This document shows, in pieces, positions 1 through 10,840 of a DNA stretch of 64,000 bases; the first letter of the stretch is position 1, and every line of letters starts with the position of its first letter. Made by a program: the position numbers and the translations under genes. Below the pieces are notes generated by a model that ran no database searches, was not told where the DNA came from, and saw only the letters and a list, made by a program, of their open reading frames with translations. This stretch comes from Kineosphaera sp032229625. Its GTDB lineage: Bacteria > Actinomycetota > Actinomycetes > Actinomycetales > Dermatophilaceae. The stretch spans positions 37,159-101,158 of the forward strand of contig JAVTVZ010000018.1 of assembly GCA_032229625.1 (NCBI GenBank), read 5' to 3'.

Positions 1-1542
1 GACGGCCCGCAGCGGCCGCCGCAGCCCGAGCCGCTCCCCCAGCCCGTCGGCGACGGCCGCCGGGGAGGTGAACGTGTAGCCCAGCGAGGCTCCCGCAGCC
101 GCGACGAGCGCGGGCCGCAGGAGGACCGGCTGCGGCGTGGGGATCGAGGCGTTGGGGTCGCCGAGCGCGCCCCACACGATCGCGCCGCCCTTGAGGACGA
201 CCTCGGGTCGCACGCCGAAGAAGCGCGGGTCCCACAGCACGAGGTCGGCGAGCTTGCCGGGCTCGACGGAGCCGACGACGTCGTCGATGCCGTGGGCGAT
301 CGCGGGGTTGATCGTGTATTTGGCGACATACCGGCGGGCGCGCTCGTTGTCGGCGGGCTCGCTGCCCCCGAGCGGCCCGTATCGCGCCTTCATGACGTGC
401 GCGACCTGCCAGGTCCGCGTGACGACCTCGCCGATCCGGCCCATCGCCTGCGCGTCCGAGCTCGTCATCGACAGCGCCCCGAGGTCGTGCAGCAGGTCCT
501 CCGCGGCGATCGTCGTCGCGCGGATCCGCGACTCGGCGAAGGCGAGGTCCTGCGGCACCGCCGGGTTGAGGTGGTGGCAGACGATGAGCATGTCGAGGTG
601 CTCGGCGACGGTGTTGATCGTGTGCGGCAGCGTCGGGTTCGTCGAGCCGGGCAGCACGTTGGGGTGCGCGGCGATCGTCATGATGTCCGGGGCGTGGCCG
701 CCGCCCGCGCCCTCGGTGTGGAAGGCGTGGATCGAGCGGCCGCCGATCGCGCGCAGCGTCGACTCGACATACCCGCACTCGTTGAGGCTGTCCGAGTGCA
801 GCGCGACCTGGAGGCCGTGCTCGTCGGCGGCCCGCAGCGCCGCGTCGATCGCCGCGGGCGTCGAGCCCCAGTCCTCGTGCACCTTGTAGGCCGCCGCGCC
901 GCCGCGGGCCTGCTCGGCGAGGCCGGCGGCGCTGACGGTGTTGCCCTTGCCCATGAGCAGGAGGTTGATCGGCAGGTCGTCCAGGCCCCGCAGCACCTGC
1001 GCGAGGTGCCACGCGCCGGCCGTGACGGTCGTCGCCTTGCTGCCCTCGCTCGGCCCGGTGCCGCCGCCGCCGAGGGTCGTCAGGCCGGCGGCGAGCGCCT
1101 CGTGGATCTGGCTCGTCGAGAGGAAGTGGACGTGCAGGTCGATGCCGCCGGCGGTGAGGATGCGCCCCTCGCCGGCGATGACGTCGGTGCCCGGGCCGAT
1201 GTGCAGGTCGGGGTGGACGCCGTCGGCGATGTCGGGGTTGCCGGCGCGGCCGAGGGCGACGATCCGCCCGTCGCGGATGCCGACGTCGGCGCGCACGATG
1301 CCGGCGTGGTCGAGGACGACGGCGTTCGTGATGACGGTGTCGAGCGCCCCCTCGGCGCGGGTCGTGCTCCCCTGCGCCATCGACTCGCGGATCGACTTGC
1401 CGCCGCCGAAGACGGCCTCCTCCCCGCCGGCCGTGAGATCGGCGCTGACCTCGATCCACAGGTCGGTGTCGCCGAGGCGCACCTGGTCACCGACGGTCGG
1501 TCCGTAGAGCGCGGCATACGTCGCGCGGTCCAGGCGTGTCAT
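1..1542 (-). CDS. ureC: Urease subunit alpha UreC (3' end cut by window edge)
   Basis: Catalytic subunit of the nickel urease, which hydrolyses urea to ammonia and carbamate in the cytoplasm. 514 residues are present of the usual ~570; the C-terminus lies beyond base 1. Reverse-strand translation starts MTRLDRATYAALYGPTVGDQ. Nickel and catalytic residues are all visible: the HVH pair at residues 137/139, the lysine that becomes carbamylated in AAYKVHEDWG (about K220), histidines in ALHSDSL and AFHTEGAGGGH, the active-site VCHHLNP, and the aspartate in MTSSDAQAMG. It starts one base after the ureAB stop, so the two are surely co-transcribed. Accessory genes (ureE/F/G/D) would be expected to the left, outside the window. 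Confidence 0.97.
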   Translation of the reverse strand, partial: MTRLDRATYAALYGPTVGDQVRLGDTDLWIEVSADLTAGGEEAVFGGGKSIRESMAQGSTTRAEGALDTVITNAVVLDHAGIVRADVGIRDGRIVALGRAGNPDIADGVHPDLHIGPGTDVIAGEGRILTAGGIDLHVHFLSTSQIHEALAAGLTTLGGGGTGPSEGSKATTVTAGAWHLAQVLRGLDDLPINLLLMGKGNTVSAAGLAEQARGGAAAYKVHEDWGSTPAAIDAALRAADEHGLQVALHSDSLNECGYVESTLRAIGGRSIHAFHTEGAGGGHAPDIMTIAAHPNVLPGSTNPTLPHTINTVAEHLDMLIVCHHLNPAVPQDLAFAESRIRATTIAAEDLLHDLGALSMTSSDAQAMGRIGEVVTRTWQVAHVMKARYGPLGGSEPADNERARRYVAKYTINPAIAHGIDDVVGSVEPGKLADLVLWDPRFFGVRPEVVLKGGAIVWGALGDPNASIPTPQPVLLRPALVAAAGASLGYTFTSPAAVADGLGERLGLRRPLRAV

Positions 1543-1543
1543 G

Positions 1544-2230
1544 TCAGGCCTCCTTCTCGTCGTCGCGCAGCTGCAGCCCGGCGACGTGGCGCGCGCCGCG
1601 CAGGGCGACGAGGTCGACGGACCGGCTCACCCCCGGCTCGACGCGCACGCTCGTGCCGCTGGGGATGTCGAGCCGGTAGCCGGTCGCGGCCTGCCGGTCG
1701 AAGGCCAAGGCAGCGTTCGCATCCGGCAGGTGGAGGTGGGAGCCGAGCTGCACGGGCCGGTCGCCGGTGTTGACCAGCGTGAGCGTGAGCCGCTCGTCCG
1801 GGCCGCGGTCGGCGTTGAGCTCGACGTCGCCGGGGGCGGTCCGCAGCGCGCCGGGATCGAGGGTCGACGCATCGGCCCACGCGGCGCCGGACGGCCCGAC
1901 TCCTGCGCCGTCCGGCTCGCCGAGGGGTTCGCCGATCGGGTGGTGCAGTGTGACGAGCTTGCGCCCGTCGGGGAAGGTCGCTTCGACCTGGATGTCGTGG
2001 ATCATCTCCGCGACGCCCGGCAGCACCTGGTCGCGGTGCAGCACCTCCCGCCCGGCGGACATGAGGTCGGCGACGCTGCGGCCCTCGCGGGCGCGCTCGA
2101 TGACCCACGTCGACAGCAGCGCGACGGATTCCGGATGGTTGAGCAGGACACCGCGGGCCAGGCGGTCGCGGGCGACCATCCCGGCGACGGACAGCAGGAG
2201 CTTCTCGGTGTCGGCGGGCGACAGGTGCAT
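1544..2230 (-). CDS. ureA: Urease gamma-beta fusion subunit (UreAB)
   Basis: A 228-residue protein joining two urease structural subunits normally encoded separately. Residues ~1-100 are the gamma subunit (MHLSPADTEKLLLSVAGMVA, then REVLHRDQVLPGVAEMIHDI). Residues ~130-225 are the beta subunit (GDVELNADRGPDERLTLTLV, then SHLHLPDANAALAFDR). A ~30-residue Gly/Ala/Pro-rich linker connects them. Fused UreAB is known from Helicobacter and some actinobacteria, so this is unusual but not new. It is first in the visible operon. Its start lies 121 bases from the edge of the oppositely oriented TPP riboswitch, so the promoter must be in 2231-2350. Confidence 0.95.
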   Translation of the reverse strand: MHLSPADTEKLLLSVAGMVARDRLARGVLLNHPESVALLSTWVIERAREGRSVADLMSAGREVLHRDQVLPGVAEMIHDIQVEATFPDGRKLVTLHHPIGEPLGEPDGAGVGPSGAAWADASTLDPGALRTAPGDVELNADRGPDERLTLTLVNTGDRPVQLGSHLHLPDANAALAFDRQAATGYRLDIPSGTSVRVEPGVSRSVDLVALRGARHVAGLQLRDDEKEA

Positions 2231-2351
2231 GGTCGGCGACGGTAGGCCGCGCGTGTTGCGTCGGCGTTACCGGGGCGTTCCCCCGGGGCAACACGCCCGC
2301 CTCGACGCTGCGCCCCGCGGGCGCCTGCGCGGTTGGTAGGGTCGGCGCGTC

Positions 2352-2443
2352 GACCACGGGAGCCTCCGGCAGGGGGCTGAGAGAGGGCTGTCGCCGCCCT
2401 GACCGTCACACCTGATCCGGGTCATACCGGCGGAGGGATTGTC
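2352..2443 (+). promoter_or_regulatory. TPP riboswitch (THI element) controlling thiC
   Basis: The conserved thi-box core is readable: an acgggagcc P1/P2 start at ~2356, GGGGCTGAGAG at ~2373-2383, a variable stem of complementary gggc/gccc arms, then CCTGATCCGG at 2411-2420, GTCATACCGG at 2421-2430 and CGGAGGGA at 2431-2438. These match the pyrimidine- and pyrophosphate-sensing helices of the TPP aptamer. It lies ~118 bases before the thiC ATG, the family's classic target. Bound TPP is expected to repress thiC. I see no strong poly-T terminator between aptamer and gene, so control may be at translation initiation. Confidence 0.95.
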
Positions 2444-2561
2444 GTCGGCGGGTGGCCCGGGCATCCCGGGCCCGTGATCGCCGCACCCGGGCGTCTCACA
2501 CCTCCCGCTCGCGGGCAGTCCTTGTCGCAGGACACGTCCCGGCCGAGCGGAAGCGAGCGTC

Positions 2562-4355
<1,794 letters not shown>

Positions 4356-4377
4356 TTCCCGACGACCGCCCAGGTCC

Positions 4378-4830
4378 TCACTCCTCGCCGCGGACGCGCC
4401 GACGCAGGGCCTTGTCCTCGCCGCGGCGCCGCTTGCTCGCCAGGCGGCGCCGCTGCGAGCCGCGCGTCCGGGCGGTCGGGCGCCGCGGCGGGCCCGGCGG
4501 GGCGAGCGCGGCGCGCAGCCGGGCCGCCAGCCGGTCCCGCGCGGCGACGCGGTTGCGGTATTGCGCGCGGTGCTCGGCGGCGACGACGGTCACGACCGGC
4601 CCGAGCGCCGCCACGACCCGATCGCGTTGCGCCGCGGTCAGGCTCGTGGTGGCGAGCAGGTCGAGGACGAGCTCGACCCGGCTGTCGGTCGTGTTGACGC
4701 CCTGCCCGCCGGGCCCGGACGCGCGCGAGAAGCGCTCGGTGAGCTCGTCGGCGGCGATCCGCGCGCCGCGCGGGATGCCGGGCCCGGCCGCGACGAGCAG
4801 GTCGCCGCCGGGCACTCCGCTCGCGCTCAT
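4378..4830 (-). CDS. arfB: Alternative ribosome-rescue peptidyl-tRNA hydrolase ArfB (YaeJ-like)
   Basis: A 150-residue, stop-codon-independent release factor that frees ribosomes stalled on truncated mRNA. The GGQ hydrolysis motif sits at residues 41-43 in SRASGPGGQGVNTTDSR. The C-terminal tail is highly basic (SQRRRLASKRRRGEDKALRR), as in ArfB, where it enters the empty mRNA channel. Length and the absence of codon-recognition domains distinguish it from RF1/RF2. It lies 34 bases downstream of ftsY on the same strand. Confidence 0.93.
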   Translation of the reverse strand: MSASGVPGGDLLVAAGPGIPRGARIAADELTERFSRASGPGGQGVNTTDSRVELVLDLLATTSLTAAQRDRVVAALGPVVTVVAAEHRAQYRNRVAARDRLAARLRAALAPPGPPRRPTARTRGSQRRRLASKRRRGEDKALRRRVRGEE

Positions 4831-4864
4831 CGGGCCGGTCCTGGGGGTAGAGGGGTCGCGTCGG

Positions 4865-5998
4865 TCAGTCCAGCAGCGCGTCGACGAAGGTCGCGGGGTC
4901 GAAGGGCGCGAGGTCGTCGGGGCCCTCGCCGAGGCCGACGAGCTTGACGGGCACGCCGAGCTTGCGCTGGACGGCCACGACGATGCCGCCCTTGGCCGTG
5001 CCGTCGAGCTTGGTCAGGACGATGCCGGTGACGTCGACGGCCTGGGAGAACACCTCGGCCTGGGTCAGGCCGTTCTGTCCCGTCGTCGCGTCGAGCACGA
5101 GCAGCACCTCGTCGATGGGGCTGCGCTTCTCGATGACGCGCTTGATCTTGCCGAGCTCGTCCATGAGGTTCGCCTTGTTGTGCAGGCGCCCGGCGGTGTC
5201 GATGATCACGACGTCGGCGTCGGACTCCTGGCCGGCCTTGACCGCGTCGAACGCGACGGCCGCGGGGTCGGCGCCCTCCTTGTCGGAGCGCACGGTGTCG
5301 ACACCGACGCGCGCGCCCCACGTCTGCAGCTGGTCGGCGGCCGCAGCGCGGAACGTGTCGGCCGCGCCGAGCAGCACCTTGCGGTCCTCGGCGACCATGA
5401 CGCGGGCGAGCTTGCCGACGGTCGTCGTCTTGCCGGTGCCGTTGACGCCGACGACGAGGATGACGGCGGGCCGGTCCTCCAGGCGCCGGGAGCTGATCCG
5501 GCGGTCCATCGTCGGGTCGATGAGCGCGATGAGGTCCTCGCGCAGCCATCCCCGCATCGTCGTCTCGTCGGTCGCGCCCTCGACGGCGACGCGGGTGCGC
5601 AGCGACTCCACGAGCTGGCCGCTCGCCTCGACACCGAGGTCGGAGGCGATGAGGGTGTCCTCGACGTCCTCCCAGGTCTCGTCGTCGAGGGTGCCGCCGC
5701 CGAGCAGCGAGAGCAGCGAGCGACCGAAGGCCGAGTTGGAGCGGGCGAGGCGGGCCCGCAGCCGCTGCATGCGACCACCGGCGCGCTCGGGGCGCTCCAG
5801 CGTCGGGGCCGTGGGCGCTGCGGGTTGCGGCGGGGCGTCCGGCTCCTGCGGCTCGCGGGTGATGACGTCGACGTCACCGGGCGGCACCTCATGGCGGCCG
5901 CGGCGCCGCCCGGGTCGCAGGAGTCCGACGAGTATGCCGACGAGCAGCACCGCGACGACGACGGCGATGCCCCAGACGCTGTAGAGGAAGTCCATCAC
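4865..5998 (-). CDS. ftsY: Signal recognition particle receptor FtsY
   Basis: Membrane receptor for SRP, needed for co-translational insertion of membrane proteins. 377 residues. One N-terminal transmembrane segment (~8-28, AVVVAVLLVGILVGLL) is followed by an acidic/proline-rich linker and the SRP GTPase NG domain. GTPase motifs: GVNGTGKTTTVGKLA (G1), DTFRAAAADQLQTW, VVIIDTAGRLHNKANL (G3) and LTKLDGTAKGG (G4). It lies downstream of smc with one small membrane gene between, the normal actinobacterial neighbourhood. Confidence 0.97.
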   Translation of the reverse strand: MMDFLYSVWGIAVVVAVLLVGILVGLLRPGRRRGRHEVPPGDVDVITREPQEPDAPPQPAAPTAPTLERPERAGGRMQRLRARLARSNSAFGRSLLSLLGGGTLDDETWEDVEDTLIASDLGVEASGQLVESLRTRVAVEGATDETTMRGWLREDLIALIDPTMDRRISSRRLEDRPAVILVVGVNGTGKTTTVGKLARVMVAEDRKVLLGAADTFRAAAADQLQTWGARVGVDTVRSDKEGADPAAVAFDAVKAGQESDADVVIIDTAGRLHNKANLMDELGKIKRVIEKRSPIDEVLLVLDATTGQNGLTQAEVFSQAVDVTGIVLTKLDGTAKGGIVVAVQRKLGVPVKLVGLGEGPDDLAPFDPATFVDALLD

Positions 5999-6029
5999 GG
6001 GGCCAGTCTGGCAAAGTCGCGCGCCTGCG

Positions 6030-6125
6030 GGGCTCGCCCTCGCCGGGTCACCTGGGCTCGCCCTCGCCGAGTCACCTGGGCTCGCCCTCGCGGAGCCACC
6101 TGCGTCCCCCCTCGCGGGGCCACCT
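6030..6125. repeat. Four tandem 24-bp repeats downstream of the 6200-6739 gene
   Basis: The first three units (6030-6053, 6054-6077, 6078-6101) share GGGCTCGCCCTCGC and differ at a few positions. The fourth (6102-6125) is more diverged but keeps CCCTCGCGGGGCCACCT. They lie between the 3' end of the small membrane gene and the ftsY start, so would be transcribed in a smc-to-ftsY mRNA. No coding role is evident. Confidence 0.8.
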
Positions 6126-6147
6126 GCGCCCGCCCGCGTCGCCTCAT

Positions 6148-6192
6148 CGTGTGCTCACCGACCGTGTGCTCACCGACCGTGTACTCACCGAC
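6148..6192. repeat. Three tandem 15-bp repeats
   Basis: Units at 6148-6162, 6163-6177 and 6178-6192 read CGTGTGCTCACCGAC, identical apart from one substitution (G to A) in the third. A partial fourth unit follows. They are adjacent to the 24-bp array and end 8 bases before the stop of the gene at 6200. Confidence 0.85.
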
Positions 6193-6199
6193 CGGGCGC

Positions 6200-6739
6200 T
6201 CAGGAGCGGGTGAGGATGCGCGGGTTGACGATGTCGGTGTCGATCGGGTCGGGCTCGATGACCTCGGGCATCGGGATGAGCTTCTTGACCATGACGACGA
6301 TCTCGTTGGCGACGTCGGCCTGGGCCTCGACCTGCGCGACGTAGGAGCGCTCGTCGACCTTCTCGCGCAGGGGTCGCGCCTGGCCGTCGGCGGCGGTGCG
6401 GGCGGCGGCCGTGCGGGCCCGGCCTTCGGCGCTCAGCGGCGCGGCGCCGGGGATGATCGGCTCGCCCGGGGTCACGAAGCGCGGCGCGCGGCGCCGGCGG
6501 CGGCGCGGCAGGGCGTGCAGGACGACGCCGACGATGCGCCGCCACGAGATGCCGCGGGCATAGCGCTCCTCGGCGGTGGCGACCGGCCGGGCGGCCAAAC
6601 GCCGGGCGCGGTCGGTGCGTTTGCGCGCCCACCACGTCCACGGTCCGCGGCCTTCACGGGTCGCGGGGATGGTGACGACGACCATGACGAGGCCACCGAT
6701 GACACCGAGGGCGAGGGCTGAACCGAGCATCACGAGCAC
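6200..6739 (-). CDS. Small single-pass membrane protein of unknown function
   Basis: 179 residues, not assigned to a family. Residues ~4-24 form a hydrophobic segment (MLGSALALGVIGGLVMVVVT). A strongly basic stretch follows (ARKRTDRARRLAARPV, then LPRRRRRRAPRF), predicting a cytoplasmic body, and the C-terminal third is acidic and helical (EKVDERSYVAQVEAQADVAN). It lies between smc and ftsY on the same strand, so may share their transcript. Codon use (third-position G/C) supports a real gene. Confidence 0.75.
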   Translation of the reverse strand: MLVMLGSALALGVIGGLVMVVVTIPATREGRGPWTWWARKRTDRARRLAARPVATAEERYARGISWRRIVGVVLHALPRRRRRRAPRFVTPGEPIIPGAAPLSAEGRARTAAARTAADGQARPLREKVDERSYVAQVEAQADVANEIVVMVKKLIPMPEVIEPDPIDTDIVNPRILTRS

Positions 6740-6933
6740 GACTACCAGATCGGCAGGCAGCGGCCCCGCGGCAAGCTCCCGCGCTCCGCCGGCAGGTCAC
6801 AAAACGGCAACGTTATGCGTGAGTCGGCCTGTCGTGCGGTGGAATTCACGCTGACACCGGGTCGGACGCCCGACCTGGGCGGGCCGCGCCCGACGTCACC
6901 CGTCGGCCGGGCCGCAGGCGTGTCGGCCCGGGC

Positions 6934-9900
6934 TCAGGCCGGCTGCGCCTCGCGGATCCGCTGGCTCACGACGGTCGTCACGCCGTCGCCGCGCATCGTC
7001 ACGCCATACAGGGCGTCGGCGACCTCCATCGTCCGCTTCTGGTGGGTGATGACGATGAGCTGGCTGGAGTCGCGCAGCTCCTCGAAGAGCGTGATGAGGC
7101 GCCCGAGGTTCGTGTCGTCCAGGGCCGCCTCCACCTCGTCCATGATGTAGAAGGGGCTCGGCCGGGCCTTGAAGATCGCCACGAGCAGCGCGACCGCGGT
7201 CAGCGAGCGCTCGCCGCCGGACAGCAGCGACAGCCGCTTGATCTTCTTGCCGGGCGGGCGCGCCTCGACCTCGATGCCGGTGGTCAGCATGTCGCCGGGG
7301 TCGGTGAGGGTGAGCCGCCCCTCGCCGCCGGGGAAGAGCCGGGAGAAGACGCCCTCGAACTGCACGGCCGTGTCGGCGTAGGCCTCGGCGAAGGCCTGCT
7401 GCACCCGCTCGTCGACCTCCTTGACGATCTCGAGCAGGTCGCGCTTGCCGCCGCGCAGGTCCTCCAGCTGGGTGACGAGGAAGCTGTGTCGCTCCTCCAG
7501 CGCGGCGAATTCCTCGAGCGCGAGCGGGTTGATACGCCCGAGCTGCCCGAGCTTGCGCTCGGCGCGGGTCAGCCGCTTCTCCTGGTCGGCGCGCACGAAG
7601 GGGATCGGGTCGGGCGGGGTCTGGACGTCCGGGTCGGGCACCGGCGGGATGAGCAGGTGCGGCCCGTATTCGTCGACGAGCACCTGCGGGGTCACGCCGA
7701 GCTCGTCGATCGCGCGGGTCTGCAGGGCCTCGATGCGCAGCCGCTGCTGGGCGCGAGCCAACTCGTCGCGGTGCACGGAATCGGTCAGCTGCCCCAGCTC
7801 GGTCGCGAGGGCGTCGACGCGGGCGCGGGCCGCGGCCAGGGCCTGGGCCTGCTCGACCCGGTGGGCGTCGAGCGCGACGCGGCGGGCGCTCGCGACGTCG
7901 ACCGCCGCGTCGACCCGCTGCGCGGCACGGCCCGCGAGGTCCTCGATGCGGGCGGCGGCGCGCGACTGGGCGGCGCGGGCGATCCTGGCGGTCCGGGCGC
8001 GCTCGCGGGCGGCCTGGGCGGCGCGCCCCTGGCGGGCGAGGGCGTCGGCCCGCCCCGAGCCGGCCCGCAGCCGCTCCTCCCCCGTGCGCAGCGCGAGGCG
8101 CGCCTCGGTCTCGGCGGCCCGCGCGGCGGTCGCGGCGGCCTCGAGCCGGTCGCGCTCGTCGACGCTGGGTGCCGCGTCGTCGTCGTCGGCGGCGGACTCG
8201 CGGGCGGCGGCCAGGCGCGCGAGCAGGGTGTCGAGCTCGGCGCTGTCGGCGGCCGAGGCCTGCTGCGCGGCCTCGATCGCCTGCTCGCCGCGCTGCGCCT
8301 CGCCGCGGGCCGCGCGCACGAGCCCGGCGAGCTGGCCCAGCTCCTCGGCGACGGCGGCCATCCGGGCGTCGGAGGCGTTGAGGTCCGCCAGGGCCGCCTC
8401 GGCACGGGCACGCACCTCCTCCAGCTCGCCGCGCAGACCCTCGAGCGCGAACCGCGCCCGCTGCGCCTCGTGCTCGGCCTCGGCCTCGGCCGCGGCGGCC
8501 TCCTGGGCGGCGGCGGTGAGCTCGAGCAGGCTCGGCGCCGCCGCGCTGCCGCCGCGCACGGCCACGGGTGAGAAGACGTCGCCGGCGGCGGTGACCGCGC
8601 CGAGCCCGGCGGCGCCCGCCGCCAGGGCCGCGGCCTCGTCGCCGGCGAGCACGATGTCGCCGAGCAGCGCCCGCAGCACGGCCGCGAGCCCGCCCGCTCC
8701 CGCGTCTCCTCCCCCGTCGCGCGACACCGTGACGACGTCGAGCATCGGGCGACACCCGGGCGGCACGACACGATCCCCGGCGGACGCGTCGGCGACGTCG
8801 CCGCAGGTCGGGGCGGCCAGGACGAGGGCGGCGCGCCCGCCGTCCTGCGCGCGCAGCACGTCCAGGCAGGCGCGGGCGGCCGCGGCGTCGGTGACGACGA
8901 GGGCGTCGGCGGCCCAGTCGAGGGCGGCGGCGACGGCGGCCTCGTGCCCGGGCGCGATGTCGAGCAGCTGCGGCAGGGCGCCGAGCAGCCCCAGGTCCGG
9001 GGTGCCGGACGCGGCGGCGGCCTGCAGCGCGGCGGTCGCGTCCTTGCGGCGCAGGCTCAGCTCGAGGGCCTCGCGTCGGGTGCGGCCCTGGTCACGGCGG
9101 GTCAGGGCGGCGCGCTCGGTGTCGGTGAGGTCGTCCACGGCGCGGGTGAGATCGTCGACGCGCTCCGCGGCGCTCTCGTAGTCGGCGTCGAGACCGACCT
9201 CGCCCTCCTCGTCGCCGGCGACCGTGCTCTCGAGCACCGCGAAGCGTGACTGGGCCTCGTCGGCGCGGGCCCGCGCCCGCGCGACGCTCTCGTGCAGCCG
9301 CCCGATCTCGGCCTGCGCCGCCTCGATCCGGCTGCGCTTGGCGTCGACGGTGCCGGCGAGCTTGGCCAGCCCCTCGCGGCGATCGGCGGCCGCCTGCAGC
9401 GCGGCGGCGACCCGCCGGCTCTCGGCGGCGGCGGCCTCCTCGGCGGCGACGCGGGCCTGCGAGGCGGTGGTGAGCGCGGCCCGGTCGTCCTGCACCCGCG
9501 CGGTGAGCTCGGTCTCGGCGGCGCGGGCCGCCTCCGCCTGCGCGAAGAGCTGTGCCGGGTCCCGCTCGGCGGCCGGGTCGATCTCGGGCTCGGCCCCCAG
9601 CAGCCGCACCCGCTGCCCGGCGAGCCGGGCGGTCGCGAGCAGCCGGTCGCGGCACGCGGCGAGGGCGTGGGCGTGGTCCTGGGCCTGCGAGAGCCGCGCG
9701 CCGGCCAGCCCGGCGGCCTCCTCGAGCTGACCGAGCTCGCGACGCACGAGCCCCAGCTGCTCCTCGACCTCGTCGCGGCGGGCCAGCAGCGCGGTCTCGT
9801 CGGCGACCTCGGCCTCCAGCGTGCTGGTCAGCTGCACGAGGTCGTCGGCGAGCAGCCGCAGCCGCGCGTCCCGCACGTCGGCCTGGATGACGACGGCCTT

Positions 9901-10539
9901 GCGGGCGGTCTCGGCCTGGCGGCCCAGCGGCCCGAGCTGGCGGCGGATCTCGGTGGTCAGGTCCGCGACGCGCACGAGGTTGGCCTCCATCGCCTCGAGC
10001 TTGCGCAGCGCCCGCTCCTTGCGCTTGCGGTGCTTCAGGACGCCGGCGGCCTCCTCGATGAAGCCGCGTCGCTCCTCCGGCGTGGCGCGCAGCACCGCGT
10101 CGAGCTGGCCCTGCCCGACGATGACGTGCATCTCGCGGCCGATGCCGGAGTCCGAGAGCAGCTCCTGGATGTCGAGCAGCCGGCAGGCCGTCCCGTTGAT
10201 CGCGTAGTCCGAGCCGCCGGTGCGGAACATCGTGCGGCTGATCGTCACCTCGGAGTAGTCGATCGGCAGCGCGCCGTCGCTGTTGTCGATCGTCATCGAC
10301 ACCTCGGCCCGGCCCAGCGGCGGTCGCCCGGACGTGCCGGCGAAGATGACGTCCTCCATCTTGCCGCCGCGCAGCGACTTGGCGCCCTGCTCGCCCATCA
10401 CCCAGGCGAGGGCGTCGACGACGTTGGACTTGCCCGACCCGTTGGGCCCCACGATGCAGGTGATGCCCGGCTCGAGCCGCAGCTGGGTCGCGGAGGCGAA
10501 GGACTTGAATCCCCGCAGGCTCAGGCTCTTGACATACAC
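6934..10539 (-). CDS. smc: Chromosome partition protein SMC
   Basis: Condensin-type ATPase that organises and segregates the chromosome, acting as a dimer with ScpA/ScpB. I chose the GTG at 10539 (VYVKSLSLRGFKSFAS), giving 1201 residues, normal for the family; an upstream extension of the frame to 10806 lacks SMC similarity. Walker A is GPNGSGKSN (~31-39). A long Ala/Arg/Glu coiled coil surrounds a hinge around residues ~500-650. The C-terminal head has the signature LSLLSGGERSLTAVAL and Walker B YIMDEVEAALDDTN. The usual partner acyP lies just beyond a divergent lipoprotein gene. Confidence 0.97.
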   Translation of the reverse strand: MYVKSLSLRGFKSFASATQLRLEPGITCIVGPNGSGKSNVVDALAWVMGEQGAKSLRGGKMEDVIFAGTSGRPPLGRAEVSMTIDNSDGALPIDYSEVTISRTMFRTGGSDYAINGTACRLLDIQELLSDSGIGREMHVIVGQGQLDAVLRATPEERRGFIEEAAGVLKHRKRKERALRKLEAMEANLVRVADLTTEIRRQLGPLGRQAETARKAVVIQADVRDARLRLLADDLVQLTSTLEAEVADETALLARRDEVEEQLGLVRRELGQLEEAAGLAGARLSQAQDHAHALAACRDRLLATARLAGQRVRLLGAEPEIDPAAERDPAQLFAQAEAARAAETELTARVQDDRAALTTASQARVAAEEAAAAESRRVAAALQAAADRREGLAKLAGTVDAKRSRIEAAQAEIGRLHESVARARARADEAQSRFAVLESTVAGDEEGEVGLDADYESAAERVDDLTRAVDDLTDTERAALTRRDQGRTRREALELSLRRKDATAALQAAAASGTPDLGLLGALPQLLDIAPGHEAAVAAALDWAADALVVTDAAAARACLDVLRAQDGGRAALVLAAPTCGDVADASAGDRVVPPGCRPMLDVVTVSRDGGGDAGAGGLAAVLRALLGDIVLAGDEAAALAAGAAGLGAVTAAGDVFSPVAVRGGSAAAPSLLELTAAAQEAAAAEAEAEHEAQRARFALEGLRGELEEVRARAEAALADLNASDARMAAVAEELGQLAGLVRAARGEAQRGEQAIEAAQQASAADSAELDTLLARLAAARESAADDDDAAPSVDERDRLEAAATAARAAETEARLALRTGEERLRAGSGRADALARQGRAAQAARERARTARIARAAQSRAAARIEDLAGRAAQRVDAAVDVASARRVALDAHRVEQAQALAAARARVDALATELGQLTDSVHRDELARAQQRLRIEALQTRAIDELGVTPQVLVDEYGPHLLIPPVPDPDVQTPPDPIPFVRADQEKRLTRAERKLGQLGRINPLALEEFAALEERHSFLVTQLEDLRGGKRDLLEIVKEVDERVQQAFAEAYADTAVQFEGVFSRLFPGGEGRLTLTDPGDMLTTGIEVEARPPGKKIKRLSLLSGGERSLTAVALLVAIFKARPSPFYIMDEVEAALDDTNLGRLITLFEELRDSSQLIVITHQKRTMEVADALYGVTMRGDGVTTVVSQRIREAQPA

Positions 10540-10840
10540 GGTCGTCGGCCGCCTCTCGCGAGCGCGGCGCGCACGCCGCCGGTCAGGGACCCGTGCAGGG
10601 TAACCGGGCGAACTACCCGATCCGGGGAGCCGCGCCCGGGCCCGCATCGGGGGATCGCGAGCCGTCCACAGGGGGTGGAGACGATCGGGCGGCCCGGGCC
10701 GTTGTCCCCAAGCGAGGCGCACGAGGCCGTCGCCGAGATGCGTCGACACGTACCCTGCAGAGAGGGCACGGCCGTCCCAGCGCGGCCGCGCCGACCATGT
10801 CAGCAACGATCACGTCACCAACCATCAGGAGTCGATCGGC
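10540..10840. other. Divergent intergenic region between smc and a lipoprotein gene
   Basis: A 301-base stretch with no convincing gene. It must hold the smc promoter (reading left) and the lipoprotein promoter (reading right). A possible -10 box TACCCT lies at 10751-10756 for the rightward gene, but no matching -35 is clear. Open frames entering it are extensions without family similarity. Confidence 0.5.
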